Origin: Enterococcus mediterraneensis
GTDB lineage: Bacteria; Bacillota; Bacilli; Lactobacillales; Enterococcaceae
Direction: 5' to 3'
NCBI RefSeq assembly: GCF_900604485.1
Contig: NZ_UWOP01000001.1
Span: 1,101,501-1,165,500 of the forward strand
Length of the DNA: 64,000 nt
A model generated the notes under the pieces. The model was not told the origin of the DNA. It saw only the letters and a program-made list of their open reading frames with translations, and ran no database searches. Position numbers and translations under genes: made by a program. This document shows positions 54,726-63,509 of the stretch, piece by piece; the first letter of the stretch is position 1; each line of letters opens with the position of its first letter.

Positions 54726-54782
54726 TGTTTACTGTTTACATCTTATTTGTTTCAGAGTAAGCTGTTTTATCTGGTAAGTCAA
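54726..54782 (-). promoter_or_regulatory. Promoter and operator of the lacI-type gene
   Basis: TTGACT (54777-54782), 17 bases, TACTCT (54754-54759) on the minus strand. TGTAAACAGTAAACA (54726-54740) follows downstream and carries the same TGTAAAC half-site as the galactoside promoter, which suggests autoregulation. Confidence 0.6.
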
Positions 54783-54804
54783 GCATCTATATCCATTATC
54801 TATC

Positions 54805-55947
54805 TTAATCAAAAACTTCCATACTTTGCTTTTTGGCAAAGCCATAAGTGGAGATGCTGAGAAACAGCAATGTAAACGCCAGCAGTACGACGATATTGAT
54901 CAAGATCGACGAGAAAGAAGCGTTGGACTGCAATCGTTTGATGGTATCCAATACCCAATACTGTGGAGTGATCCGTGCGATTTGCTGCATAATATTTGGC
55001 ATGACCTCGCTGGGGATCAATGCCCCGGAAAGCAGACTGGTAACGGTAAAGAGGATACTTTGAACACCGCTGGCAAATCCCGAGCTTGGTGAATTGACAC
55101 CGATCGCTGTAGACCAAGCGACAGCTACCAATCCGAAGATTGCTAGAATAAAAATCAGCTGACTTTCCGGCAAACCAATGCCGATACGAAAAACACGAGT
55201 CATCAGCAAGACTGTAAAAATGACTTCAAACAGCATTGCTGAAAAAGCAAAAATCGCTGTGCCGCCAAAATAGGCGGTTTTAGAAACAGGTGTAGTCATC
55301 AGGCGATGATAGATTTTATTGCGCCGTTCATTTTGGATGGTATTGGCGCCGAAATTCCCTGCTTGATACAGAAGCATCATCAACATAAAACCGAGAATCT
55401 GTATGCTCATTGATTTCCCGCGAGAATCTTGATCAAATGATTTAAATTCGATCGTCGGTGTTTCTGCTAGGAAATCAGCGGCAGCTTTTTCGTTGGCTTT
55501 TTTCGCAAAGCCGGCAAAAACCAGTACTTCATTGTAAGTGGTCTTTACTGCCGTTTGGACAGTGTCGATGACTTCACCGGTTTGAAAGGTTCGCAGTGAT
55601 AGCTCAGCTGCTTCTCCTGCTCGGATCTTTTGAGAAAAGTCCGCAGGGATCACTAGGTTCACCATCGTATTTTGGGCCGCAAGCTCTTTGTCTGATTCTT
55701 GCTGGTCATCGATTTCTTTGACATTGATCCGTTTGTCGATAGAGGAAATGAAATACTCGCTGTAAACAGACTGATCTTGATCCACGATCCCGATAGTCAA
55801 TGAATCTGCTACGCCATCGCCGCTGCTGTAAGCGAAAAAGTATATGAAGATACTCAAAAAGGGTACTCCTAAAAGAAACAAGACCTGCAGAGGATGATTT
55901 TTCCAAATGATAAACCGCTCGCGGATGACCCATAACATTTCTTTCAT
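54805..55947 (-). CDS. ABC-2 type exporter permease
   Basis: A 380-residue permease: one N-terminal helix (about 22-42), a large extracellular domain (about 45-165), then five helices near the C-terminus, the layout of the YhgE/DrrB-like ABC-2 group. Motifs include NTIQNERRNKIYHRLMTTPVSK, the coupling helix. It begins exactly after the stop of the other permease, so they are translationally coupled and form a heterodimer. Substrate unknown; candidates are drugs or peptides. Confidence 0.88.
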   Translation of the reverse strand: MKEMLWVIRERFIIWKNHPLQVLFLLGVPFLSIFIYFFAYSSGDGVADSLTIGIVDQDQSVYSEYFISSIDKRINVKEIDDQQESDKELAAQNTMVNLVIPADFSQKIRAGEAAELSLRTFQTGEVIDTVQTAVKTTYNEVLVFAGFAKKANEKAAADFLAETPTIEFKSFDQDSRGKSMSIQILGFMLMMLLYQAGNFGANTIQNERRNKIYHRLMTTPVSKTAYFGGTAIFAFSAMLFEVIFTVLLMTRVFRIGIGLPESQLIFILAIFGLVAVAWSTAIGVNSPSSGFASGVQSILFTVTSLLSGALIPSEVMPNIMQQIARITPQYWVLDTIKRLQSNASFSSILINIVVLLAFTLLFLSISTYGFAKKQSMEVFD

Positions 55948-57048
55948 TTAGAATTCCTCCCTACGCGTCAACGCCAGCATCGTCCCCAGATATAGAACAG
56001 CGGCAATGACTAAATTCAATATGACACCGTGCCAGCGCAGTGGATTGCTCGTCCAAAAGGCTTCGCGGATCGGTCCCATCACCCAACCTAATGGTGAAAA
56101 AGCCATCATACGCTCATCCACCGGAAAGTAGCCGCCGCCTAAAAATGCCGCTACTTGAATGATGACTTGCGTGATCCCCATTCCAACTCCTTGACCGATC
56201 ATTTCCAAGAAGACACCGATCACTAAAAACAACACCATCAATGAAGACAAGTTGATAAACGAAAAACCGAATTGCTGCTGCCAAGGAACATCAAAGACTA
56301 CTTGGGTGATCAGCATCTGAACACCGACTACCAATAAACCCAACAATACATGTCCTAAAAATGTCGAATGGAAGATTTGTTGACGACTGACCGGACTGAT
56401 CAATTCTCGCTGCAATGTTTTCATGCGGCGTCCTTTGCCGAACATATCCAATCCATTTTCCGCCATATATAAGATAAACAGACCGATCATCGCTACCGCG
56501 TAATATTGATAAGAAGTTGCCGGTTTCTTCAGATTCGTTCGGTCTTCTTTTACTACTTGATTCAACTCCGAGGGCTGGAGCATGATATCTTGAGGTGAAA
56601 CGTCAAATTGCGCCGCACCTTGCATCAAACGCATAGACTGAAAGATCTCTACTAAATAACTTTTCAGCAAAGTAAATTGGATGTCTGACAGATTATCGGT
56701 ATGGACCGTGATTTTATCACCAATCGTAAAATAGACGTCCGCCTCTTGCTCTTTCAGCGCTTTTATCGCGCTGGATTCGTTTTTTCCATTTTTGAAATCG
56801 ATATTTTTAATATCCAGTTCTTGCTGCAGTGCCTCAAATTGTGCACCGGTTTCTTGATCTTTGATCACATATTGAACATTGATCTTTTCTACTCGATCGG
56901 CAATTTCCACACCGAATGCGCCTTGCAGAACTGATCCTAAGATTACCATCAATAACAATGGAAAAATCAAAAAATAAATATATGTCGCCTTATCCCGTAA
57001 TTGTTGGACAAGCGTTCGAATCACAATGGGTAAATTCATCTCATTCAC
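55948..57048 (-). CDS. ABC-2 type exporter permease
   Basis: A 366-residue permease with the same plan as its neighbour: N-terminal helix (about 21-42), extracellular domain (about 45-180) and five helices, with the coupling segment GRRMKTLQRELISPVSRQ. It starts directly after the ATPase stop. Together the three proteins make a complete exporter. Confidence 0.88.
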   Translation of the reverse strand: MNEMNLPIVIRTLVQQLRDKATYIYFLIFPLLLMVILGSVLQGAFGVEIADRVEKINVQYVIKDQETGAQFEALQQELDIKNIDFKNGKNESSAIKALKEQEADVYFTIGDKITVHTDNLSDIQFTLLKSYLVEIFQSMRLMQGAAQFDVSPQDIMLQPSELNQVVKEDRTNLKKPATSYQYYAVAMIGLFILYMAENGLDMFGKGRRMKTLQRELISPVSRQQIFHSTFLGHVLLGLLVVGVQMLITQVVFDVPWQQQFGFSFINLSSLMVLFLVIGVFLEMIGQGVGMGITQVIIQVAAFLGGGYFPVDERMMAFSPLGWVMGPIREAFWTSNPLRWHGVILNLVIAAVLYLGTMLALTRREEF

Positions 57049-57990
57049 CTACCTATCCCTTAGATTGCGGCCGGTCAGATTCAAGAAGACCGTTTCCAGA
57101 TCGATTTCCTGCTGATGAACCCGATCGACCTCTACACCTTGCTGGATCAAGTGCATCAGTAGTTGATTCAGTACACTGCTTTCGTTTGCCACTGTCACTG
57201 TCAAAAGCTGTTCAGCAAGCTGCGCTTGAATGACTCCGTTTTGCTGTTGCAATTCTTCTAAAACGATATCTTGAGGATTAGCAACGGTGATCATGATATT
57301 CTTTTGATCCGTGATCAGATTCACCAGCTCTGTTGCGGTTCCTTGAGCGATCACTTTGCCATGATCGATAATGATAATCGTATCAGCTAAACGTTCAACT
57401 TCTTCCATATAATGACTTGTATAGATCAATGTCTTACCCGCTTGCCGCATCTTCTCGATCGTTTCCATGATGTAATTGCGGGATTGCGGATCGATCCCTA
57501 CAGTCGGCTCATCCATGATGACGAATTCCGGTTGATGTACGATCGCCATAGCGATATTCAAACGCCGCTGCATCCCGCCGGAAAAAGTCGCCGGTTTGTC
57601 TTTTTTACGCTCCCACAGTCCTACCAGTTTTAGCGCTTGTTCTACGGCGTCCTTCAATTTGGCTCCTCGCAGACCGTATAATCCGCCGAAATAACGAACA
57701 TTTTCTTCCGCACTTAAATCATAATAAATCGCCAAATCCTGAGGGACGACTCCGATTTTTTTCCGCAGTTCGCGATTTTTTTCCGTGACCGCCTTACCAA
57801 ATAAATTGATTTCCCCTGATGTCTTTTTCAATAAACCAGTGATCATATTGATCGTAGTAGATTTTCCAGCGCCATTGGGACCCAGCAAACCGACGATCGT
57901 CCCCTTTTCAACCGAAAAGGAAATATCATCCACCGCGATCGACGAACCGAATTTCTTCGTTAAATGCTTGACCTCTACAATTCGTTCCAT
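57049..57990 (-). CDS. ABC exporter ATP-binding protein
   Basis: A 313-residue ATPase with Walker A GPNGAGKSTT, Q-loop, signature FSGGMQRRLNIA, Walker B FVIMDEPTVGID and the H-loop in TSHYMEEVE. The C-terminal 80 residues form the extension typical of DrrA/CcmA-like exporters. The ATG at 57990 follows GGAGGG. The gene lies downstream of a two-component system, which may control it. Confidence 0.93.
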   Translation of the reverse strand: MERIVEVKHLTKKFGSSIAVDDISFSVEKGTIVGLLGPNGAGKSTTINMITGLLKKTSGEINLFGKAVTEKNRELRKKIGVVPQDLAIYYDLSAEENVRYFGGLYGLRGAKLKDAVEQALKLVGLWERKKDKPATFSGGMQRRLNIAMAIVHQPEFVIMDEPTVGIDPQSRNYIMETIEKMRQAGKTLIYTSHYMEEVERLADTIIIIDHGKVIAQGTATELVNLITDQKNIMITVANPQDIVLEELQQQNGVIQAQLAEQLLTVTVANESSVLNQLLMHLIQQGVEVDRVHQQEIDLETVFLNLTGRNLRDR

Positions 57991-58021
57991 GTTTTCTCCC
58001 TCCAAACCCTATGTTACATCC

Positions 58022-58062
58022 ATCATAAATAAAAAAGAGAAACCACACTAGTGTAGTTTCTC
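58022..58062 (-). terminator. Hairpin between the two-component genes and the ABC operon
   Basis: GAGAAACCACACTAGTGTAGTTTCTC (58037-58062, palindromic except one pair) is followed on the minus strand by TTTTTTATTT, so it can act as a terminator after the sensor kinase gene. It also lies at the -35 position of a TATGAT -10 (58022-58027) and could be the response-regulator binding site. Both readings are open. Confidence 0.6.
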
Positions 58063-58083
58063 ATCAATATCCTATGAGATTTC

Positions 58084-59190
58084 TCATGTCTGACTGATCG
58101 GCAAAATCGTAGTGACAGTAAAACCATCAGAGCTGTCGATCAATAGCTGACCATCCAGCATGGCCGTGCGTTCTTCCATTCCGATAATCCCAAGTCCCTT
58201 ATGATAGACTTTGGCAGAGCGGCCATTGTTGCTGATCTGAAAACGCAGGAATCCTTTGTAAACATGAAGCCTTACAATGACCTCGCTGGCATTGGCGTAC
58301 TTCAGCGTATTGGTCAGACTCTCTTTTAGATTGCCCAATAATACTTGCCATTGGGAAGGATCCAATTGATCGACTTTGCCGAAATATTGAAAGGACGCCG
58401 CGATTTGATACCGTTCGGAAAAATGCTGAAGTTCTTTTTTGATGCGATTCAAATTCAACGACTCCGTCGCCGGTGCTTGCGTATGCAACAAGTGACGGAT
58501 GTCATCAATCCCATTGCGCGTAGTGGCGATCGCCTGATCCAACAAATCCGCCGCCTGCTTTGGATTTTTTTGATATACCGCTTTGGCAGCCTCCATTTGG
58601 ATCAGACCGCCAGTGAGCTTATGTCCTAATTCATCATGGATCTGATGGACCAGACGCTGTCTTTCTGAAAGGGCAGCTTCTTTTTCCCGCGCTTCGCTGT
58701 TCATGACACTTTGAGAAAACAGTGTAGATAAACGATTGCGTTCCACTCGCAATAGTTCTGATGAAACATTCAATCCATGATATTCTTTCTCCAACTTTTC
58801 TATAAAAATGAAAAAACCTAAAATCAGCATACTCCAAAAAATAGCGGCCAATTGCAGATAATGAGAAGGCAGGTAGGCACCGTATAGTAACAATATGGCT
58901 AAACTGCCCGACAACGTATAGCCATTGATCCGGTATTCCACACAGCAGCCTAACGCATTCGGCAACAGATAAAACAATAGCGGTTGGACAAACGGCATCG
59001 CTAATGCCGTCAAAAGTTGCAACAACAGAAAAATCCCCTGCTGTTTCGTAAAACTGATACTCAGCAATACCAGACTCAACCAAAAAAGCAGTAAAATAAT
59101 AGGAACAGCTAATGTATCGGATTGTAAAAATAAAAGACAAACGACGGCCGACAAAGATAGAACATTCAAAAAAATTTTAAAAGTGTCCAT
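58084..59190 (-). CDS. Sensor histidine kinase, HisKA_3 type
   Basis: A 368-residue kinase with about five N-terminal membrane helices (about 5-130), a short coiled coil, and the HisKA_3 dimerisation domain with phosphoryl His185 in HQIHDELGHKL, then the ATPase domain (N box NLKESLTNTLKYANAS, G box GLGIIGMEER). It phosphorylates the NarL-type regulator encoded just upstream. The membrane part lacks a large outside domain, as in kinases sensing envelope stress. Start at 59190 chosen for GGAGGG; it overlaps the regulator gene by 14 bases. Confidence 0.9.
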   Translation of the reverse strand: MDTFKIFLNVLSLSAVVCLLFLQSDTLAVPIILLLFWLSLVLLSISFTKQQGIFLLLQLLTALAMPFVQPLLFYLLPNALGCCVEYRINGYTLSGSLAILLLYGAYLPSHYLQLAAIFWSMLILGFFIFIEKLEKEYHGLNVSSELLRVERNRLSTLFSQSVMNSEAREKEAALSERQRLVHQIHDELGHKLTGGLIQMEAAKAVYQKNPKQAADLLDQAIATTRNGIDDIRHLLHTQAPATESLNLNRIKKELQHFSERYQIAASFQYFGKVDQLDPSQWQVLLGNLKESLTNTLKYANASEVIVRLHVYKGFLRFQISNNGRSAKVYHKGLGIIGMEERTAMLDGQLLIDSSDGFTVTTILPISQT

Positions 59191-59821
59191 CTGTCCCTCC
59201 ACTTTTGCCGGTCAGATAATAGATCGCCAGCTGTGTTCGATGCTCCAGTTCCAACTTGTGCAAAATATTAGACAGACTGTTGTTGACTGTCCCTTCCGTC
59301 AGAAAAAGTTTATTGGCGATCTGCTTGTTGCTGAGGCCTTCCGCTACCAACCGCGCGATCTCGCTTTCTCGAGGCGTCAATTCTGACAGCTCTGGATGTG
59401 CAAACTGCGGTTGAAATTGGCGGCCGGCCTTTTTCAATACATCTTCAGATAACATACTCTGCCCGTTCATCACGCTATGGATCGCTTGGATCAGCTGCTT
59501 AGGCTCTGTATTTTTCAGCAAATAACCGGAAGCTCCATTTTTGATTCCTTCAATGATATAATTATCTTCATCGAATGTCGTCAAAATGATCACCTTTGCA
59601 GAAGATGTCTCGGTAATGATTTTAGTAGCTTCAACTCCGCTCATTCCCGGCATCCGAACGTCCATCAATACGACATCTACAGGATTATTTTGGCAATAAA
59701 TAACGGCGGATGAACCATCATTTACACAATCTATGATTTCAAATGAGGGTTCGGTTCCTAATAAAATCGCCAAACCGCCAGTGATGATCTCGCTATCGTC
59801 TACTAATAAAATCTTGATCAT
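59177..59821 (-). CDS. NarL/LuxR-type response regulator
   Basis: A 214-residue regulator: receiver domain with phosphorylation site Asp54 (VVLMDVRMPGMSG) and Lys in the KNTEPKQL part, then a LuxR-type helix-turn-helix (LTPRESEIARLVAEGLSNKQIANKLFLTEGTVNNSLSNIL). Partner of the kinase with overlapping stop and start. It likely controls the ABC exporter downstream. Promoter TTGGCA-17-TACAAT at 59849-59877. Confidence 0.92.
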   Translation of the reverse strand: MIKILLVDDSEIITGGLAILLGTEPSFEIIDCVNDGSSAVIYCQNNPVDVVLMDVRMPGMSGVEATKIITETSSAKVIILTTFDEDNYIIEGIKNGASGYLLKNTEPKQLIQAIHSVMNGQSMLSEDVLKKAGRQFQPQFAHPELSELTPRESEIARLVAEGLSNKQIANKLFLTEGTVNNSLSNILHKLELEHRTQLAIYYLTGKSGGTDGHF

Positions 59822-59848
59822 AATTTTTTTCCTGTCTTTTTTATTTTA

Positions 59849-59877
59849 ATTGTAAACGAGCGGCTCTTGTTTGCCAA
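59849..59877 (-). promoter_or_regulatory. Promoter of the two-component genes
   Basis: TTGGCA (59872-59877), a 17-base spacer and TACAAT (59849-59854) on the minus strand, about 28 bases before the response regulator start. Confidence 0.7.
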
Positions 59878-59929
59878 TGCTTTGGAAAGAAAACCGCAGG
59901 ATCGAAAGAACTGTTCTATGTCTGGGTTC

Positions 59930-59955
59930 CGACATTTTTTATACAAGAAATGTCG
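59930..59955. promoter_or_regulatory. Inverted repeat upstream of the AraC/GyrI-type gene
   Basis: CGACATTT (59930-59937) and AAATGTCG (59948-59955) are exact complements with a 10-base spacer, about 55 bases before the regulator start. A likely operator for that regulator. Confidence 0.45.
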
Positions 59956-60008
59956 AGTAGCCATCGACAGCTTTTAGTAAGATAAGATTCAGAAAGGGGG
60001 AACAACGA

Positions 60009-60869
60009 TTGCTAAAAGAATTGAACCACGTCATTGATTATATCGAAGAACATCTGACCGATGACTTGTCGCTGGAAAAAATCTCTGAATACGCCGGAGA
60101 ATCTGATTATCATTTCAGAAAAATATTCTTCTACCTGTCAGGAATGACCCTCAGCGAATACATCAAAAACCGCAGATTATCAGAAGCCAATAAAGAACTG
60201 CTGCAAGGGCAAAAAGTCACTGATGTCGCGTTTAAATACGGCTATCAATCATTAGACGGCTTTACTCGCGCATTCAAAAAATGGAGCGGATTTCTGCCGT
60301 CAGACGTCATAAAGCTGCGGGTCAGCAAAATGTTCCCAAAACTTTCATTTGTTATAGCCGTTAAAGGAGGAACTAGTATGGAATTTAGAATTGAAGACAA
60401 ACCGGCATTTAACTTAGTGGGTGTCAGCAAACGTATCCCGTTGCAATTTGAAGGGGTCAATCAAGAAATCGTCAAATTAGCACAAAGCATCACTCAGGCA
60501 CAACGAGAAGAAATGCATCGCCTGCAAGATATCGAACCAATGGAAGTAGTCAATGCTTCTTTTGATTCTGATACTGACTTTTTAATTGAAGGTGGAGAAC
60601 TGACTCATTTGATCGGTGTCTTGAGTACCAAAGAAGAAATCAGCGATCAATTGACAAAAGTACCGGTCGCAGCTGCTACATGGGCGATTTTCCCAAATGA
60701 AGGTCCATTCCCATTCACGCTGCAAGATACAATGGCAAGAATCTATTCGGAATGGCTGCCTTCTTCCGACTATGAAGTCATCAAAGCGCCATCTTTTTCA
60801 TTCACCCATCTATCTGAAACAGGCGACTATGCATATAGCGAAGTCTGGGTACCTGTTCGCAAGAAATAA
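60009..60869 (+). CDS. AraC-family regulator with GyrI-like effector domain
   Basis: A 286-residue regulator. Two helix-turn-helix motifs occupy residues 1-100 (LSLEKISEYAGESDYHFRKIFFYLSG and KVTDVAFKYGYQSLDGFTRAF), and residues 120-286 form a GyrI/SOUL-like effector domain, the layout of Rob/SAV-type regulators that bind drugs. It starts with TTG at 60009; AAAGGGGGG lies 9 bases before it and there is no nearby ATG. Single gene with a terminator at 60874-60908; near a UvrA paralogue and drug-export type transporters. Confidence 0.9.
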   Translation: MLKELNHVIDYIEEHLTDDLSLEKISEYAGESDYHFRKIFFYLSGMTLSEYIKNRRLSEANKELLQGQKVTDVAFKYGYQSLDGFTRAFKKWSGFLPSDVIKLRVSKMFPKLSFVIAVKGGTSMEFRIEDKPAFNLVGVSKRIPLQFEGVNQEIVKLAQSITQAQREEMHRLQDIEPMEVVNASFDSDTDFLIEGGELTHLIGVLSTKEEISDQLTKVPVAAATWAIFPNEGPFPFTLQDTMARIYSEWLPSSDYEVIKAPSFSFTHLSETGDYAYSEVWVPVRKK

Positions 60870-60873
60870 GTTT

Positions 60874-60908
60874 AAAAACAGCGACATTATGCTATGCCGC
60901 TGTTTTTT
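60874..60908 (+). terminator. Intrinsic terminator after the AraC/GyrI-type gene
   Basis: AAACAGCG and CGCTGTTT form the stem, followed by a T-run. Confidence 0.85.
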
Positions 60909-60955
60909 TCTTTCCAATTCATTGATTTCAAAGTTTTTTGAACACTTTCTAAAAA

Positions 60956-60971
60956 CGTTTCACGTGAAACA
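60956..60971. promoter_or_regulatory. parS-like centromere site
   Basis: CGTTTCACGTGAAACA differs from the Firmicutes parS consensus TGTTNCACGTGAAACA at one base only (15 of 16). The inner 14 bases are a perfect palindrome. It is intergenic, 12 bases before the -35 of the UvrA paralogue, so a local operator is the alternative. Confidence 0.65.
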
Positions 60972-60983
60972 GTTTGGCAAGTA

Positions 60984-61013
60984 TTGTGAGAATATTTATT
61001 TTCTATATATAAC
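60984..61013 (+). promoter_or_regulatory. Promoter of the UvrA paralogue
   Basis: TTGTGA (60984-60989), followed at 16 bases by TATATA or at 18 bases by TATAAC. It lies about 65 bases before the start. Confidence 0.5.
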
Positions 61014-61078
61014 AATAAAATAACTTTCTGCTATCGAGTAACGCCGTAATCTAGTAAACTGGTAACGAGGTGAGAAAA

Positions 61079-63508
61079 ATGAAGATTGAGATCCGCAATG
61101 CCCACGAAAAAAATTTGAAACATATCGATTTAGATATTCCCCGTAATCAGTTCACCGTGATCACCGGTTTATCTGGTTCAGGAAAAACGACATTGGTGAA
61201 AGATACTCTTTATATGGAAGCCCAGCGGCAATATTTGGAAGCGATGAATTACCAAGGCATCCAAAAACCGAAAGTTGACGAGATCCGACACTTGTCGCCG
61301 GCGATCTTGATCGACCAAGAAGACCGCAACGAAAATCCCCGTTCTACTTTAGGCACCCAGACTGACATCTTCACTGATTTGCGCATGATCTTTGAAAAAC
61401 TCCATACACGACAATGTCCGAATTGTCAGCAACAAATCGCCGCCAGTGACGCCAAAGAAGAAACGGAAAAAATCGCCGGTCAATTTCATGTTTACATGTA
61501 TTGCCCAAATTGCAATTATCGAATGGACAAACTGACCCGTTCTCATTTTTCTTTCAATACCAAAGAAGGCGCCTGCCCTACTTGCCACGGATTAGGAAAA
61601 ACACTGGCACTTAAAGAATCAAAAATCTATGATTCCGCAAAATCCTTGGAAGAAGGCGCAGTCACTATCTGGGCGAAAGGATATCGTGATTATCAAACCG
61701 GTATCTACTATAATCTGTTGCGCCACTTAAAACTGCCGGTGCCTGAACAAAAGCCGTTGACAGAATTTACAGAAGAACAATGGCTATTGTTAAAAAAAGG
61801 GATCAACGCTGATTTTGTGCAAGAAATAAAAATGCCGAAAAAAGTCCAAGACGGCCGCTTTGACGGCATTGATACGAAAATCTGGCAAAAAATCTCCGAA
61901 AGCAGCGGCGTACCGGCGGCCTTTGCGCCATATGTTGGGGAAACTGTCTGTCCTGATTGCCATGGCGCAAAGCTCAATCCATTGAGCCGTTCCGCAACTG
62001 TCTTCCAACAGCCGCTTCCCGAAATCGAAAGCTGGGATCTGCTGCAATTGAAAGAGTGGTTAGAAGAAATCGCCGCGAAAATGACTGAGAAACAAGCTGT
62101 TTTTGTTCGAGACTATCTGCAAGATATATTGACAAAAATCAAGCGGATCGATCAAGTAGGACTAGCCTACCTTTCATTGAATCGCTCTTATGCCACATTG
62201 TCTGGAGGAGAAGCACAGCGGATCAAATTAGCGGCAGTCTTGGATTCGCCTATGACTGAACTGATCTATCTATTGGACGAACCAACTATCGGTCTTCATC
62301 CCAATGATACCGATGGCGTGATCAAGATGATCAAAAATATCTGTGATCGGCAAAATACCGTGGTGGTCATCGAACATGATGAATCAGTGATCCAACAGGC
62401 TGATTGGGTCATCGAGATCGGACCAAAATCCGGTGTAAAAGGCGGCGAAATCTTAGCTTCAGGGACTTATGACCACTTGCGGCAAGACACCCATTCCCTG
62501 CTTTATCGATCACAGCAAAAAAAATATCAGCAGGACAGTCAAACACGCTCAACTAATACCCCGGCGTTAACGGTAGATCACGCACGAACCAATAATCTGA
62601 AAGATATCTCATTGACGATCCCTGCGCAATGTTTGACGGTGGTGACCGGTGTTTCAGGTTCAGGAAAATCTAGTCTGGTTTTCAATGAAATCGCCGAAAC
62701 AGAACTGAATGATTCTGATACTGTTCGTTGGGAAAGTGATTTCCGACATCTGATCACCATCAGTCAAAAGCGCCCCGCCCGCAATCGCCGCTCGATCATT
62801 GCTACTTATTTGGATCTTTTTGATAAGATCCGAGCATTATTTGCTGATGCTGCAAAACAACAAGGGAAAAATTTGAAAAGCAGTGATTTCTCATTTAATT
62901 CTGGTGAAGGCCGCTGCCCCAACTGCCAAGGATTAGGGACCATCGAAAGCAATCAGCTCTTCTTCCAAAACATCGAGATCACCTGTCCTGAATGCCATGG
63001 TACTCGGTATAAGGAAGAAGTCTTAGCAATCAAAGTAGACGGCCGTTCCATCTATGATGTTTTAATGATGGATATACCTACTGCTATTGAATTTTTAAGC
63101 CGGCAAAAAATAGACACCAAGCCGCTGGTCTTATTGCAAAAAACCAATTTGGATTATGTGACGTTGGGTCAGTCGACGGACACATTATCCGGTGGAGAAA
63201 TGCAGCGCCTGCGTCTAGCCGCTGCCATTGCCAAAGAAAAACAAAATAAAAACCTCTTCTTGATGGACGAGCCTACGACTGGGATGCATAAAATCGATGT
63301 CTATCATTTTATGGAGCTGATCCAACAATTAACGAACGAAGGCAACACATTTATCTTTATCGAACACAATCTGGATGTTATCCGACAAGCAGACTACGTT
63401 ATCGAATTAGGTCCGATAGGCGGAAAAGACGGCGGACATGTAACATTTAGCGGTCCGATCGGTGAATTCCTCACCAGCACAACCCAAACCGCCAAACATT
63501 TGAACTAA
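61079..63508 (+). CDS. UvrA paralogue lacking the UvrB-binding domain (UvrA2 type)
   Basis: An 809-residue duplicated ABC ATPase with both nucleotide sites: Walker A TGLSGSGKTT and GVSGSGKSSL, signatures LSGGEAQRIKL and LSGGEMQRLRL, Walker B LLDEPTIGLHP and LMDEPTTGMH. Zinc motifs CPNC...CPNC and CPTC, and CPNCQGLG...CPECHG are intact. Between the first two Cys pairs there are only about 35 residues, where UvrA has about 150 that bind UvrB; so this is UvrA2, unlikely to start normal excision repair. UvrA2-type proteins are tied to drug tolerance. The ATG at 61079 follows GAGGTG; a GTG 3 codons upstream is inside the RBS. Confidence 0.9.
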   Translation: MKIEIRNAHEKNLKHIDLDIPRNQFTVITGLSGSGKTTLVKDTLYMEAQRQYLEAMNYQGIQKPKVDEIRHLSPAILIDQEDRNENPRSTLGTQTDIFTDLRMIFEKLHTRQCPNCQQQIAASDAKEETEKIAGQFHVYMYCPNCNYRMDKLTRSHFSFNTKEGACPTCHGLGKTLALKESKIYDSAKSLEEGAVTIWAKGYRDYQTGIYYNLLRHLKLPVPEQKPLTEFTEEQWLLLKKGINADFVQEIKMPKKVQDGRFDGIDTKIWQKISESSGVPAAFAPYVGETVCPDCHGAKLNPLSRSATVFQQPLPEIESWDLLQLKEWLEEIAAKMTEKQAVFVRDYLQDILTKIKRIDQVGLAYLSLNRSYATLSGGEAQRIKLAAVLDSPMTELIYLLDEPTIGLHPNDTDGVIKMIKNICDRQNTVVVIEHDESVIQQADWVIEIGPKSGVKGGEILASGTYDHLRQDTHSLLYRSQQKKYQQDSQTRSTNTPALTVDHARTNNLKDISLTIPAQCLTVVTGVSGSGKSSLVFNEIAETELNDSDTVRWESDFRHLITISQKRPARNRRSIIATYLDLFDKIRALFADAAKQQGKNLKSSDFSFNSGEGRCPNCQGLGTIESNQLFFQNIEITCPECHGTRYKEEVLAIKVDGRSIYDVLMMDIPTAIEFLSRQKIDTKPLVLLQKTNLDYVTLGQSTDTLSGGEMQRLRLAAAIAKEKQNKNLFLMDEPTTGMHKIDVYHFMELIQQLTNEGNTFIFIEHNLDVIRQADYVIELGPIGGKDGGHVTFSGPIGEFLTSTTQTAKHLN

Positions 63509-63509
63509 A

